This document shows, piece after piece, positions 48,326 through 58,650 of a DNA stretch of 64,000 nt. The number at the start of each line of letters is the position of its first letter. The first letter of the stretch is position 1. The notes beneath the pieces are model-generated. The model was not told where the DNA came from. It was given only the letters and a program-made list of their open reading frames with translations, and did no database searches. A program made the translations under genes and the position numbers. The stretch lies in assembly GCA_947568835.1 (NCBI GenBank), contig OX387603.1, forward strand, positions 19,492,651 to 19,556,650, given 5' to 3'. Source of the stretch: Protonemura montana. Taxonomy: Eukaryota; Arthropoda; Insecta; Plecoptera; Nemouridae.

Positions 48326-49851
48326 CAGTGGCGTGAATAGGTTTACCTGGGCCCATTAACAATATAATAGCCCATAATGTTTAACATTAACATTTCTAAT
48401 GTTTCTGTATCGCACAAATTTGTATAGGTTCACTTGCGAGTGCTGAAAAAGATACTTAAAAAATGTATGGTTACTAACAACAAACAATTCTTTACGATTT
48501 AGTAATTATTCGGGATCACCAAAAGCAGCCCAAGGTGAAAAATGACGAAAAGATGTTTCCAGTCACGAATTACAATTGCCCAGGGATAGCTTCCCTTTAT
48601 TTAAACAGTTACTTGTCTTATTTTATGTCAGCAAGTAGCCAACACGGTTGACAATACGCGACATCGAGTGCAGGTGAATAGCCCAGCCCCGTTTTGGATT
48701 TTGTTTCACAACAGCTGACAGAAAAGCTGAGCTTTGACTCAGTACAAGTAGGAAAATGCCCCGAAGTACGACATGGACCCTTGTCAACAATGAAATGTTT
48801 CGCAAGGGCACCGACGATGCCCAAGTAATGTTTGCGAGAGATTCATTATTTCTTCATGTCGGAAACGATGCATAGCCCATGGGCTGTCGATATGACGAGA
48901 ACGCAAATATTTCAGTCTCATTCGCGTTCTGAAACAGCCAAAAGATAGCTACATCAAACTGAATTTTCAGTGATATTCACATCAAAGTGACGACAGATTG
49001 AGAAAGTATGATAGATTTAAGATCGAAGGGACCGCATACTATACTTTATATGGGAGGAAAGGAAACAAGATACCTTGCGCCAAATTTCACCTAGAATAAC
49101 TGAAACTGGGATTATTATTAATTCACCCCCGTCTTATATAAGTAAAATCACAGAGTAAAATCTAATATTTTCTTACCGAATTTTCTCGTCGTGCAGGTCA
49201 GACAAATTTCCAGTGTTGTAAGAAGTTTCTTTTTTCACTGCCAAACTATCGCTGCATACCGGAAAACTCGAACCAGTAGACAAGAACAGGCTGCTGATTT
49301 AAGGAAGTTTATTAACTTTTTTGTTAAATTGTCACATTTAATAGGCTTTTTTTGGGCCCCGCGATATCCCCGCGGCTTTTGCCGTCTGCCACCGTAACCC
49401 AGTGAACAGTAACTACTAAACTGCTAGCTCTATTCTATAAAAGCATTTTTTCCCACGATTGGGAAAAATAAGCTACCCATACCTGCAGAAATAACGCAAA
49501 TTCGTTCATTTGCATCGACAAAGAGTAAGGCAGTAGCGCTGAGTGCGTAGCCTACTCATTCAGCACTCAGCAACTATGTAACCATTACCAGGAGTAGACT
49601 AGTCCCACAGCCTCATTGGGGTAGTGCGAGTGCCTGAAATGCAACTCGTCACTTTCAGATTATTTTGGCAAACACAAAAAATAAACTTGACGTGGGTCGT
49701 TGGCACGGGGTCTTCGGCTGGCGTGAGTAGGGCACGGGCCCACGTTTCTCTCCTGGCGGGCCCCACGATCCTTCGCTCGTAGGCTCATCAGGGAAAAACC
49801 TCTGGGCCCGGGGAGGACGCCCCGCCTGCTCCGCCGGTAGTTACGCCACTG
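48326..49851 (-). mobile_element. hAT-like DNA transposon remnant with TTF-type zinc finger
   Basis: Termini are inverted: CAGTGGCGTGAATAGG at the low end, and the complement of the high end reads CAGTGGCGTAACTACC. The CAGNG start suits hAT. Inside, on the minus strand, 48,618-48,824 encodes a cysteine-rich segment (GPCRTSGHFPTC, then DVAYCQPCWLLAD) like the TTF/ZMYM zinc finger of hAT transposases. The rest of the transposase is not open. The high end is strikingly GC-rich (49,690-49,850). Flanks GATCTGGAG and GATGTCCAG could be a decayed target duplication (6 of 9). It interrupts exon 5 of the RDH pseudogene. Confidence 0.65.
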
Positions 49852-49967
49852 GATGTCCAGCAAAGAACCTTCATACAACAAAAACGTTTTTTCCATCTAT
49901 AATTTACAAGGATTTCAAGAAACTATTGCGACCATCTATAATCTTAATCGGCATTTCTTAATCGATA

Positions 49968-50162
49968 GTGGTACAACTACATGGTCAACGAATAGTTTAC
50001 GGTGTCATTATAGATACAAAATTCAAACCTATCGAAGAGGGGCGGTTAAATTTCTCCCCCACCACCAAATTTTTGAAAAAAGTCCTTTTGAACGATCATG
50101 AAGGAAACACTACATGTACGTCCGAGTTTCCGCAAACATACGACGACGGAGTCATGCGATAG
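49968..50162 (+). other. Unidentified 64-codon ORF upstream of RDH
   Basis: Encodes a protein-like segment including IIDTKFKPIEEGRLNFSP and YDDGVMR and ends 50 bp before the RDH start codon. It is unrelated to RDH exons. It may be a transposon-derived fragment or chance. I do not recognise it. Confidence 0.2.
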
Positions 50163-50212
50163 ATACTTAATAAAATCAAGAATTTTATAGTAGTAGATTT
50201 TGGTAGCAGAAG

Positions 50213-53200
50213 ATGTGGATTCTCAATACAAAATGCAGGAGCACGACTCGGTTGACGGGGAAGACAGCGGTGGTCACGGGTTGCAATACTGGCATTGGCA
50301 AGCCTGCAGTTGCTGATTTTGTAATGCGAGGTAAGGGCACGCTATGTTTATTTTAAGTTTTCTTTTGGAAGAGGTACTCCGCATGCTTGTTTCGGTGTTT
50401 TCTGTCAATTGCATTTTCGTTCAATTTCACACTTTCTGCGAATTTCAAAAACAATGTGCAGGCATTTTATAAACTCCGAAAAGTTCGTTAATAAAATATG
50501 AACAATTTCATAAATTTTGAATAGTTTCGCAACTATTTGACACATTTTTTTTTAAAAGCGCAGTAGGTCGAAGTTGAGAACAAAAAAAATGTGCTTTGCA
50601 CATTTGTACCAAATCGGCGCAGGCGTTTGTTTCACCTCAACACCAAAAGGAAAAAGAAACACAAGTTATTTTTTTGTAGTAGGTGCAATTAAGGATTTCG
50701 CTTCGCTCGCTTCATCAAATAAATTAGCCAGCCCAAATGAGCCCGTGTAAACCCAGCTAGGTATCAACCACGACTTTCTTACACTATTTCTGTTTTTATG
50801 AACAAAACTAGATTTATTTTAAGTTGCTATGTCCATACATACTCTAGGCAAGTGCAAGATTTGCATGCAGATAAACATAGAACGACAAAATTTGTTAAAG
50901 AAGCCTGTGGAGTCTGTCCGATTATGTTTAACAACTTACCTGCAAATATTAAATGTACTCACAAGTCATAATCCTTGTTTGAAAGTAACTTAAACAGTAT
51001 TTAGTAAAAAATTGTACTATTTTAATATTTTGCTGTCCCCATACTTCACATAACATTTATGTTCAATTGAAGAAAAGAATAAATAAATACTAAATAAATA
51101 TTACGCGTGCGTGTATCGCGTGCTAGTATCGTGCTAGTTGCTAGTTGTGCAGCAGTCCCGACTCGACTAAAATCGTCGAAAACTTGGCATCGAAACTGCC
51201 TTTTGGTACCAGGCGCCCAGCCGACAAAAGAGTATCGCCTCAGCGTGGTGCACCACAGTGCGCGTGACGTCACACACCACGTGCGCGATCGATCCCTCCC
51301 TCATGTGTCGATCGACTGGAGCTCGGCTCCCATCGGCTGACCGGTTTTCAACGGCCATCGAAGTGATAAGAGCAATGGCGGCCGCGACTCGTTCGACGAG
51401 ATTTTTAATTACTCACCGATTGTTATTGTTGTGAACACGTAAAGTTGACAAACATTTAACCATTTTAAAAATTGACACATTGAGTTATAAATTTAGTTAG
51501 ATTAGTCCTGTCGCAAATAGGATATGCTTCTATAAAAAGCTCATAACATACTATAACATATAACATGCTAACACGACCGATTTTAAATCTAATGCTAAGA
51601 ATGTTAAATTTTAAATGCCCTTAATAAACCAAATAACAAAAAAAAAGTGTATGTGTAGCTTAAAGTTAATTCACATTGACTGCATTGTCGCATGCCGCCA
51701 ATAATGTATGATTTGGTTTGATTTGATAGTTAGATAAGTCCTTGGGCGACATTCAGGGATGTCACAAAACTTCTTCCATTACGACACATTTTTTTTAGCG
51801 AACAAATGCTTAAAAAACGACAATTAAAGTGTATGGATTGAGACTTCAGTAAAATTGTCGATGGCTCTCAGACTTAGGTGGTTAACTTAGCTAAGGTTAG
51901 AATTAGGTTAGCATTGCGGCTGTGTGTAATGTCTTAAACAATCTTTCTTTAGCCACTATTTCATAAATCCAGTGGTCTCTCCGGATGATGGTTTAAATCC
52001 AATTGAATGTCTCAAGGATGCCGTGTGATAATGGCTTGTCGCGACGTCGGCAAAGCAGAGGAGGCTGCCAATGAGATTCGCAAAGCGACGTCGGGCGTCG
52101 AGGGCGTCGGAGTGATCGTCATCGTCCGTCTCGACCTCTCTTCCTTCGCGTCTGTCAGAGAGTGCGCCGAGATACTCTTAAAGACGGAACCACAAATCAA
52201 TATCCTTGTCAATAATGCTGGTAAATAATTAGACACATTCAAATCCATAAGAGTTTAATTGCTGTGCTACTTTAACATATTAATTCTAGGCATAGCGTTC
52301 TATCCCAAAACGCTATCTGAGGATGGTTTTGAGATGCATTTCGCCACGAACCATCTGGGCCACTTTTTGTTGACTTTGCTCTTGCTGCCGAGGATCTTGG
52401 TCTCTACACCGGCAAGGATTATCGTCGTCTCATCTCTCTTGCATAGTACGTATCAATTCTTCTTACAAACACTTCCTATCTATTGATAGTCAAACTAGCC
52501 TCGCTAACTCCTCCACACTTCATTTTGGAGCGTAACAGTTGAGTGAAATTGTAAAATTACTTAACATCTGATCGATATCTGAGAGATGTTTGAGCGATAT
52601 TTTGAGCGACTCGACGAAAAGAATTACTGTTCATTGACTTCCGGGTGGATATGGTTGATATCATTTCTTTTATCGACATCTATCACTGAAATGTTTGAAA
52701 TTGTTTTGCTTGTTTATTAAAAATCATTGCTTTGTTGGTGACTCATACGCAGGGAAATATAATGTTATCACTGTACCAATATAATACGAGTAATATACCT
52801 TTTCCAAGTCCCCAGCTCTTTTTTGTTTCCTGATAACTTGGTCATCCGACAGAGTTTGACTGAATTTAATTTTCTGAGTTTCCCGGGAATTTTCATAACG
52901 ATTGGTATATTAGGTTACTTAGCAACTAGTAAGGCGATGCTAACGGATGACCAGCGATACCAAAATTCTGCTTTATTATCGATAGTCCTCATCATCGATA
53001 TCGATGTTATAACTTATATAGTATGTGCTTTTTTTAAGGAACTGATATTGACTTCAATGACATCAACATGGACAGGTCTTACAGCCCACTGGACGGATAT
53101 CAGCGTAGTAAACTCGCCAACATTTTGTTCGCCTCGGAGCTGGCTAAAAGACTTAAAGGCAAGTATAATCTTCTGTCGCACTCATCTTCATGGAAAACAA

Positions 53201-54952
53201 CAGAACATTTTATTTTGGGTGGGGCTTCAAAATGTTTTTGAAATTACATTTTAATATAAGTTGAAATCAGGAAATCAATTCACAAGTATTTTTGTAATTT
53301 TTATATAAGTTTTGAATGGTGATCATACTTTTCAAAAGTGTTTGGATTTTTTCCTCCAAAATAATAATTTAAAAAAACTTAAACTTAAAAATTCCTATTT
53401 TCTGATGAAAATTTTTCCGAAAGTTTTTTCCCAAACTAACCCTTTATCGCCTACGCAACCAGTATCATAGGAAGCTTCTCATAGTAAAAAAAATCTTCCC
53501 GAATACGTTCACCAATCCAGCTATGACCGCAGCCTGACCATAGCATAACCAGTTATTCCATATGTTTCCAGGATCTGGAGTGACCACCTATTCCGTCCAT
53601 CCCGGTCTCGTGAAGACCGACGTCTTCCGCCACGTGAATAGCTGTATTTTTCCGGGCGCCGAATGGTGGACTTTAATAACTCTGAAAATTATCGCCAAGA
53701 CTCCTGAAGAAGGGGCGCAAACCACCATCCATTGCGCCGTCGAAGAGAAACTTGCATCCGAATCTGGTCTTTATTACTAGTAAGTGAGAACATTATTTTT
53801 TATTTCTATAAATAATGATGCACTGTTGTTATTTTCAAGCTAAGAACCAGTTTTATAATTTTCAGTGAAATAAGCTAAGATGAGCTAAGTTTAAAATAGA
53901 AGAATCTGATTAGGTGTGGCTGTAGTTGATTGATTTGTGGTGTTTAGCGACGCACTCTTTTGATATTTGGCCATGCGGCACTGGTCTAATGTCGTTGGTG
54001 AATGAGTGGATGCTGATGCTGACGAGGATGATGATTAACCTAACCTAGCATAGAAGGGAGGAGGGGAAACCGGGTGCCATTCACGTAGCTTACCCCTATC
54101 GAAGAGCTAAGAGGACCACCGGCTAAAAGTCCCTTCCGAAGGACGGTACAACTCGAACAGCTGGATTCCTCCACAAATCCATGCTGTCGAGAAGTTGACA
54201 AGCAAGGCGAATGAATTTGCTGTAGGTACTAACTTTCATCCCTCAAACCTCTCCCGAACAGAACTGATCATGTGTATGATGGTGACTGTGGTGATGAGCC
54301 TTTATCTGACAATTCTCTTTTAATTGGACTTTTTAAAACTGATCGTTAGGAGCAATTTTTTAGTTGTCCATTAAGAATCGAACAGTCCGCTAATTTTTTA
54401 TTTGCTTACAACAACCAATCAGATGTGTTTTGTAAGTTAACAGTCTGTTAACTACTTAATGGACCACTTTAAAGTCGGCACCTAGACTTACAACTGGTAG
54501 TGCATAGATATTTTAAACAGTATATTGACACAAGTTTTTACGCAAACTGTCAACAGAACTTGCAAAAATTAAATCAAGTATTTCCGAAGAGAAGCTATCA
54601 CCCAATCTAAACTCATTAATTTTTCTTTGTTGTTTATTTTCCGGGATTCCAGTGCATTTAAAAAAGGAACCGGATGTTAACATTTAAATAGAGGTATCTG
54701 ATTGGCTGTGACCTTGAATCTTTAGCTGGCAGTTGCCTTTCAAATCGAAGATCATCAAACTGGTCATTAGTATGCTGGATATGTCATTCAGGCTGAAGAT
54801 TGTTTTTGATATTTTTCAGCGAATGCAAGAAAGCGCGAGCGTCTTCAAATGCCCGCAACCCAATTCTTGCTCTGAAGCTGTGGAACGCAAGCTTGAAAAT
54901 GGTTGGCATGGAGAATGAAGATGTCTTCGAAGGTTGTGGAGACAAGCTCTAA
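50213..54952 (+). CDS. Retinol dehydrogenase 11/12-like short-chain dehydrogenase, 6 exons
   Basis: Exons 50213-50330, 52017-52220, 52290-52445, 53039-53158, 53572-53779, 54820-54952. Phases agree and give 939 nt, 312 aa. The family reduces or oxidises retinoids and other lipid aldehydes with NADP(H), usually on ER membranes. Seen: the cofactor motif TGCNTGIG (residues 22-29), NNAG (about 104-107), VSS of the catalytic serine (about 154-156), and the active-site YQRSK (Y180, K184). Family signatures MHFATNHLGHFLLT and LKGSGVTTYSVHPG are present, as is the C-terminal KTPEEGAQT. Intron 4 has a GC donor (AAAG then GCAAGT), fixed by reading phase. The N-terminus lacks the usual hydrophobic anchor, so a further upstream exon is possible. 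Intron 1 carries a LINE fragment and a CpG-rich island. Intron 5 carries a 5S-SINE. A dead tandem paralogue lies upstream. Confidence 0.92.
50826..51005 (+). mobile_element. LINE reverse-transcriptase 3' fragment
   Basis: In RDH intron 1. It reads YVHTYSRQVQDLH, then RTTKFVKEACGV and MFNNLPANIK, the conserved C-terminal end of the ORF2 of Jockey/CR1-like non-LTR elements (H-x-Y-x-T-R and N-x-LP motifs). Stops follow. It is a short, decayed, 5'-truncated copy. Confidence 0.65.
51105..51400. promoter_or_regulatory. CpG-rich island in RDH intron 1
   Basis: About 300 bp dense in CpG (GCGTGCGTGTATCGCGTGCT and CGTGCGCGATCGATCC, for example) inside AT-rich intron DNA. It has a CRE palindrome at 51,265-51,272 and a Kozak-like ATGGCGGCCGCGACTCG at 51,375. 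It could be an internal promoter or first exon. No downstream exon is identified. Confidence 0.35.
51265..51272. promoter_or_regulatory. CRE palindrome in CpG-rich island
   Basis: Exact TGACGTCA inside the CpG-rich stretch of RDH intron 1. Confidence 0.35.
53938..54283 (-). mobile_element. 5S-rRNA-derived SINE, copy 4 (5'-truncated)
   Basis: In RDH intron 5, reversed. The tail GGTGTTTAGCGACGCACT is at the low end and the body (CCGGCTAAAAGTCCCTTCCG, CCATGCTGTCGAGAAGTTGA) follows. It stops at GATCATGTGTATGATGGT, so the 5S-like head is missing, as expected of incomplete reverse transcription. Confidence 0.85.
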
Positions 54953-55249
54953 GTGCAGCTACCTCATATGTCATGTGACATAAGTCTTGAAGTTTTAGAT
55001 ATATGTACATGTGGCACTCACAGTAAATTAAAAAAAGTTTCAACTCATACTCTGGTTACTGGCTTTCTCGGTTGCTGTCGCCAGAGATTTTTTTACTGGC
55101 AATATTAAATTGTATTTAAGAAAAAAATGTGTCAGTTAAATATTTTACAATATCAAGACTAGGTGGAATAATACTAGAATTATCAGTAATTATACTACAA
55201 GTTTACGCGATGAATTTATTTTCAGATACTAATAAAAACTGTTATGCCA

Positions 55250-55462
55250 GAGATTCCAATGCCAAATCAAATTTTCAGCCCTGTAAGTTAGACCACTTTG
55301 CGCAACATGCACGTCGCATGGGTTGCTTACCATACTGGGCGTAACCTTAATTTAATTTCGCCTGCAACCTTATCCAAGATTTTAATCTTTACTCGTTTTG
55401 GTTCCGGTCATGTGAAATTGATATGAAATAATTCTGGTTCGGGTTCTCAAGGCATTACGGTG
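55250..55462 (+). repeat. Dispersed repeat block A, copy 2
   Basis: Partner of 46,940-47,152 in the same orientation, about 300 bp after the RDH stop codon. It shares TTTTCAGCCCTGTAAGTTAG, ACTCGTTTTGGTTCCGGTCA and GTTCGGGTTCTCA. Confidence 0.7.
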
Positions 55463-55717
55463 TTCAAAATTGTCCGTCGCAGGAAGCAAATTAAGGTGTT
55501 TCATAGATAATATCCAATCGCTCCTCCCCACCGATATCTTCTGGTCGGCCCAGTGGTTATGCTGATAGATTAGTAATAGCATATTTGTCTTGTACCTGGT
55601 TCGGATGCGGTCACGTGTAGATCGTTTTGCTGAAAATATTTTACTAAATTATTACTAGATTCAATTACAAGTATTCAGTTCAGAATGCAAGAATACAAAG
55701 TTAGCAAAGAAAGCAGT

Positions 55718-55870
55718 GCTGTTTCTAGGATAAACGAATAATAATAAACGCATCTGCTTGGCATCCGTGAATTAGGGTTCTACAGGGATCATGTGACTAC
55801 GGTACAGCCTTCCGTTTTGTCTACATGGAGTGCAGTTTGAACTTAAGATGTAATTATTTTATTGTTCGCG
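55718..55870 (+). repeat. Repeat block X, copy 1 (part of TIR element family)
   Basis: Shares GCTGTTTCTAGGATAAACG, ATCATGTGACTACGG and TTCCGTTTTGT with 61,235-61,365, the right part of the TIR element at 60.85-61.39 kb. It is a fragment lacking the left half. Confidence 0.65.
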
Positions 55871-55880
55871 AAGCCCTGTT

Positions 55881-55970
55881 TAACCTGAATCCGTTATTAA
55901 TGTTCGGTTGCTTAGCAGAAAACAAATTGGTAGCATTAGCCTCCTTAAGTAATTATGCCTCTATTGCCAA
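55881..55970 (+). repeat. Repeat block Y, copy 1
   Basis: Matches 57,546-57,627: ACCTGAAT, GGTTGCTTAGCA and GCCTCTATTG shared in order. It is followed by a tRNA-like SINE head. Confidence 0.55.
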
Positions 55971-55983
55971 CATAAACGTACCG

Positions 55984-56053
55984 TCGCTGTGGCTCTGTGG
56001 TTAACGTGCTAGCTTCAGGAGCTGGAAGCGAGCGTTCGATTCCCGACCATGGA
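55984..56053 (+). mobile_element. tRNA-derived SINE head
   Basis: A box TGGCTCTGTGGTTAACG and B box CGTTCGATTCCCG, with a well-formed five-pair anticodon-like stem (CTAGC, TTCAGGA, GCTGG). T-arm and acceptor pairing are poor, so it is a SINE promoter and not a tRNA gene. The body may extend to about 56,470. Confidence 0.55.
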
Positions 56054-56636
56054 GCTTTTTGGCTGCGCTAACCTCGAGCCGCTCTGGTATCAAATCATTG
56101 AACTAATGTTCCATCCAGAGTGAATGACAGATTCTGCCAACAGGTAGCGCTGATTGCAACAAAAATATCAAACTGAAGCTCTTCAACTCGATCCAATATT
56201 CCTATGTGATGTCATGAGGGCCCTGCGGCGTTTCTCTCCATGCGGGCATGGTCTGTGTGGTGAAGTGCTTCTCCGCTGGCGGCAGCGGCAAGACTCAAGT
56301 CACAGACCAATGTGACCAGATAAAACTACGTCGCAAATGCCAGAAAAAATTTGGACGCATGGTTGGGTTGAATGGCAGTATGTTCATCCATGACTGAGGA
56401 TGGTGGTCCATGTCCTGATGGTCCTGTACTGAGGTCCAGGATGAGTGAACTGAACAAGAATTCGAAAATAATTCTTGTTGTCTACGATGATGGGCAATAT
56501 TGAAGCCAATGATATTTATTAATGTCGTCGAAATATTTTTTGATTGAAAATCATCGATGTAGTGGTCGAGATTTCTTCGCCGCTGTTGTCACAGTTCAAC
56601 AATATATATATCGCCAAAAACCTCATTACTTCACAG
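56054..56636. other. Possible SINE body, otherwise nothing
   Basis: Moderately GC-rich sequence, possibly the body of the element headed at 55,984, with no ORF of note and no gene. Confidence 0.4.
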
Positions 56637-56711
56637 CAGCTCGTGTAGTCGTGCGGTTAAAGTGACTGCTTCGTAATCAGAGGTGACTGCGTTCGATCCC
56701 CGTCCCCCACC
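56637..56711 (+). mobile_element. tRNA-derived SINE head
   Basis: A box TGTAGTCGTGCGGTTAAAG, a TTCGTAA anticodon-like loop, B box GCGTTCGATCCCCG and a CACCA end followed by a T run. The acceptor stem does not pair, which argues for a SINE or tRNA pseudogene. Confidence 0.5.
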
Positions 56712-57397
56712 AATTTTTTTTTTAATTAGAATTTACATTCATTCTGCAGAGAAAATTTTTTTTCAAATAATTTTTCCAGAATCGATTAGTTCCAGACTGG
56801 CTACTAGAAGGTGCTGTCATCGACGTCGTGATGTTATCCAAGGTCATGCGCGCTCGCGAAACAGCGTACTATTGAAACAACCTACAGAAAATATCACCCG
56901 AGGCACTATCACCCCCGGATGTATTTCACATATGACAAATGTGTGAAATTAACCTCAAATTGCAACTGAATTGTTGCAAATAATAAAACACACTTTCACC
57001 AAATTATGCATCAAGTGCATAGAGACAGATAGGTCCGCACAAACAATGGACCCTGCCTGTAGCTAGAGGGAGGAATAGCTTTCGGCCACTCCAATTAAAG
57101 GGCTTCCGTCACTTGCCATAATCGACCGATTACTGGCAGGGCGACAGAGCCCGACTGGTGGTGAGCCAGCCGATGATTAATTGAGTTTACTCCTTCTCTA
57201 GTCTTGTACCAAGTGTCACCGAACCAGCAGTCGAGTTAAGACGCAAAGTGATCGTTAGCGCTACCTGTTGGGTATCAAACGAACTTGATCAATTAATATT
57301 GGATATCGATCGGTTACAGAATACTACTCGCTCATTGCTCATTGGCTGGCATTGTCATGTACCGGGCTGGCATTGTCATGTACCAACCAGTCAACTC
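56712..57397. other. Repeat-derived gap
   Basis: No gene. A short perfect duplication GGCTGGCATTGTCATGTACC occurs at about 57,344-57,385. Confidence 0.45.
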
Positions 57398-57460
57398 TTA
57401 GTGGCCGGGCGGCTGAATCGTTGCTTCTGACGCTGAAAGGACGGGTTCCATTCCGGACGG
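57398..57460 (+). mobile_element. tRNA-like SINE head, diverged
   Basis: A box-like TAGTGGCCGGGCGGCTGAA and B box-like GGGTTCCATTCCG, followed shortly by repeat block Y copy 2. Confidence 0.4.
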
Positions 57461-57545
57461 CGTGGTAAATTTTGGTTTTGGAAAAAAAGACTTACTGTGA
57501 TCCGTTTAGCGACCATGTTGCTAAGATATTATTTATTCTGTTATT

Positions 57546-57627
57546 TGACCTGAATATCTCCATTGGCTGCTTAGCAAAATAAAATCGGTTGCATTATCTC
57601 CCTAGCGTAATTCTGCCTCTATTGACA
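57546..57627 (+). repeat. Repeat block Y, copy 2
   Basis: Partner of 55,881-55,970 in the same orientation, sharing TTGGCTGCTTAGCAAAA-like and CTGCCTCTATTGAC-like runs. Confidence 0.5.
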
Positions 57628-57873
57628 TCCATTTAGGATAAAATTTATTTTTGTAAGAAAAAGCTTTTAAAAATTATGGCTTGCTTAACGTGAAAATCTG
57701 ATTTTCTGCTGCTTTTACCTAGCAGCAAATACTCTAAACCCTAAAAATACCCTAAATACCCTAAATACCCTAGTAAAACCCAAATTAATTATTTTTTATT
57801 CTTTATTTTGTGATTACAAGTTTCAGCGGTAACGTCCTAGAGTATACCAGACGTCCTTGACCAGGTATTAACC

Positions 57874-58055
57874 CGGTGCTGAAATGAAAATTGCCTCACC
57901 TAGAAAGTAGATCCCAGTGATGACATGAACTTAGCCTCACCTATAAGGTAGAACTCGGTGTTGACATTCATCTTGCTTTACCTAGAAGGGAGATTCCGGT
58001 GCTGAAATTACCCTTGCCTCACCTAAAAGAAAAGGGTTGGTGCTGACATACACCT
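57874..58055. repeat. 41-bp minisatellite, array 1 (about 5 units)
   Basis: Units start at 57,874, 57,915, 57,956, 57,997 and 58,038, each 41 bp apart. The core is CGGTGCTGAAAT, then TTGCCTCACCTAGAAAG-like. Units differ at many sites, so the array is old. Confidence 0.88.
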
Positions 58056-58067
58056 GGCCGGCTACAG

Positions 58068-58221
58068 GGATCCTATGCTCTATCCAAGTTATTTGAGATC
58101 AGCCAACTGGATCCTATGCTCTATCCAAGTTATTTGAGATCAGGTGGCTGGATTCTATGCTCTATCCATGTTATTTGAGATCAACTGGCTGGATCCTATG
58201 CTCTATCCATATTATTTGAGA
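58068..58221. repeat. 41-bp minisatellite, array 2 (about 4 units)
   Basis: Units start at 58,068, 58,109, 58,150 and 58,191, again 41 bp apart, core GGATCCTATGCTCTATCCA. Units are far more alike than in array 1. The sequence is different from array 1 despite the identical period. Confidence 0.92.
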
Positions 58222-58391
58222 TTTTCAGAGAGAGTAAGTCACAAAATGCAAGGGAAAAAATTAGGAAACTTGCCAAATTTTCCATCTATTAATGGTACTA
58301 CCTATCTGTGGTACTACCTTACAGGTAAAATGTATAACAATCGAGTAAACATCAGATAAAGGATTTATTTTTGGTACACCAGATTTATTGA

Positions 58392-58650
58392 CAAGCGTAG
58401 CGAGCGTAGCGAAATTACCAATTTCACTCACCCCAGAATAAAATCACTTGGGTGTATTTGTTTGTTTTTTGTTTGTTCTTTTTGTTTGTGTGTTTGTTGC
58501 GCTCTAGCGTCCAAACACTTGCACCGATTTTGATCAAATGTACAGGGCACATTTTTGTGTTTTCAACTTAGACCGAGATCAATTTTCAGCAAAATCGGTC
58601 TAATAGTTTTGAAACTATTCAAAATTTAAGAAAAAGTTCAGATTTTATAA
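58392..58650 (+). mobile_element. TIR-element family, truncated copy
   Basis: Begins with AGCGTAGCGAGCGTAGCGA and shares TCACTTG, GCTCTAGCGTCC, ACATTTTTGTGTT and TTTTCAGCAAAATCGGT with the element at 60.85 kb. The right half and terminus are not evident. Confidence 0.7.

Noticed and set aside
53039-53254. Open frame through RDH exon 4 (143 codons) as a separate gene
   Set aside because: It is out of frame with the SDR motifs. The correct frame gives DIDFNDINMD and YQRSKLANILF within exon 4.
57732-57772. Telomere-like CCCTAAA repeats
   Set aside because: Only a few irregular units of about 9 bp (ACCCTAAAT-like). Not a telomeric array, just a short simple repeat.
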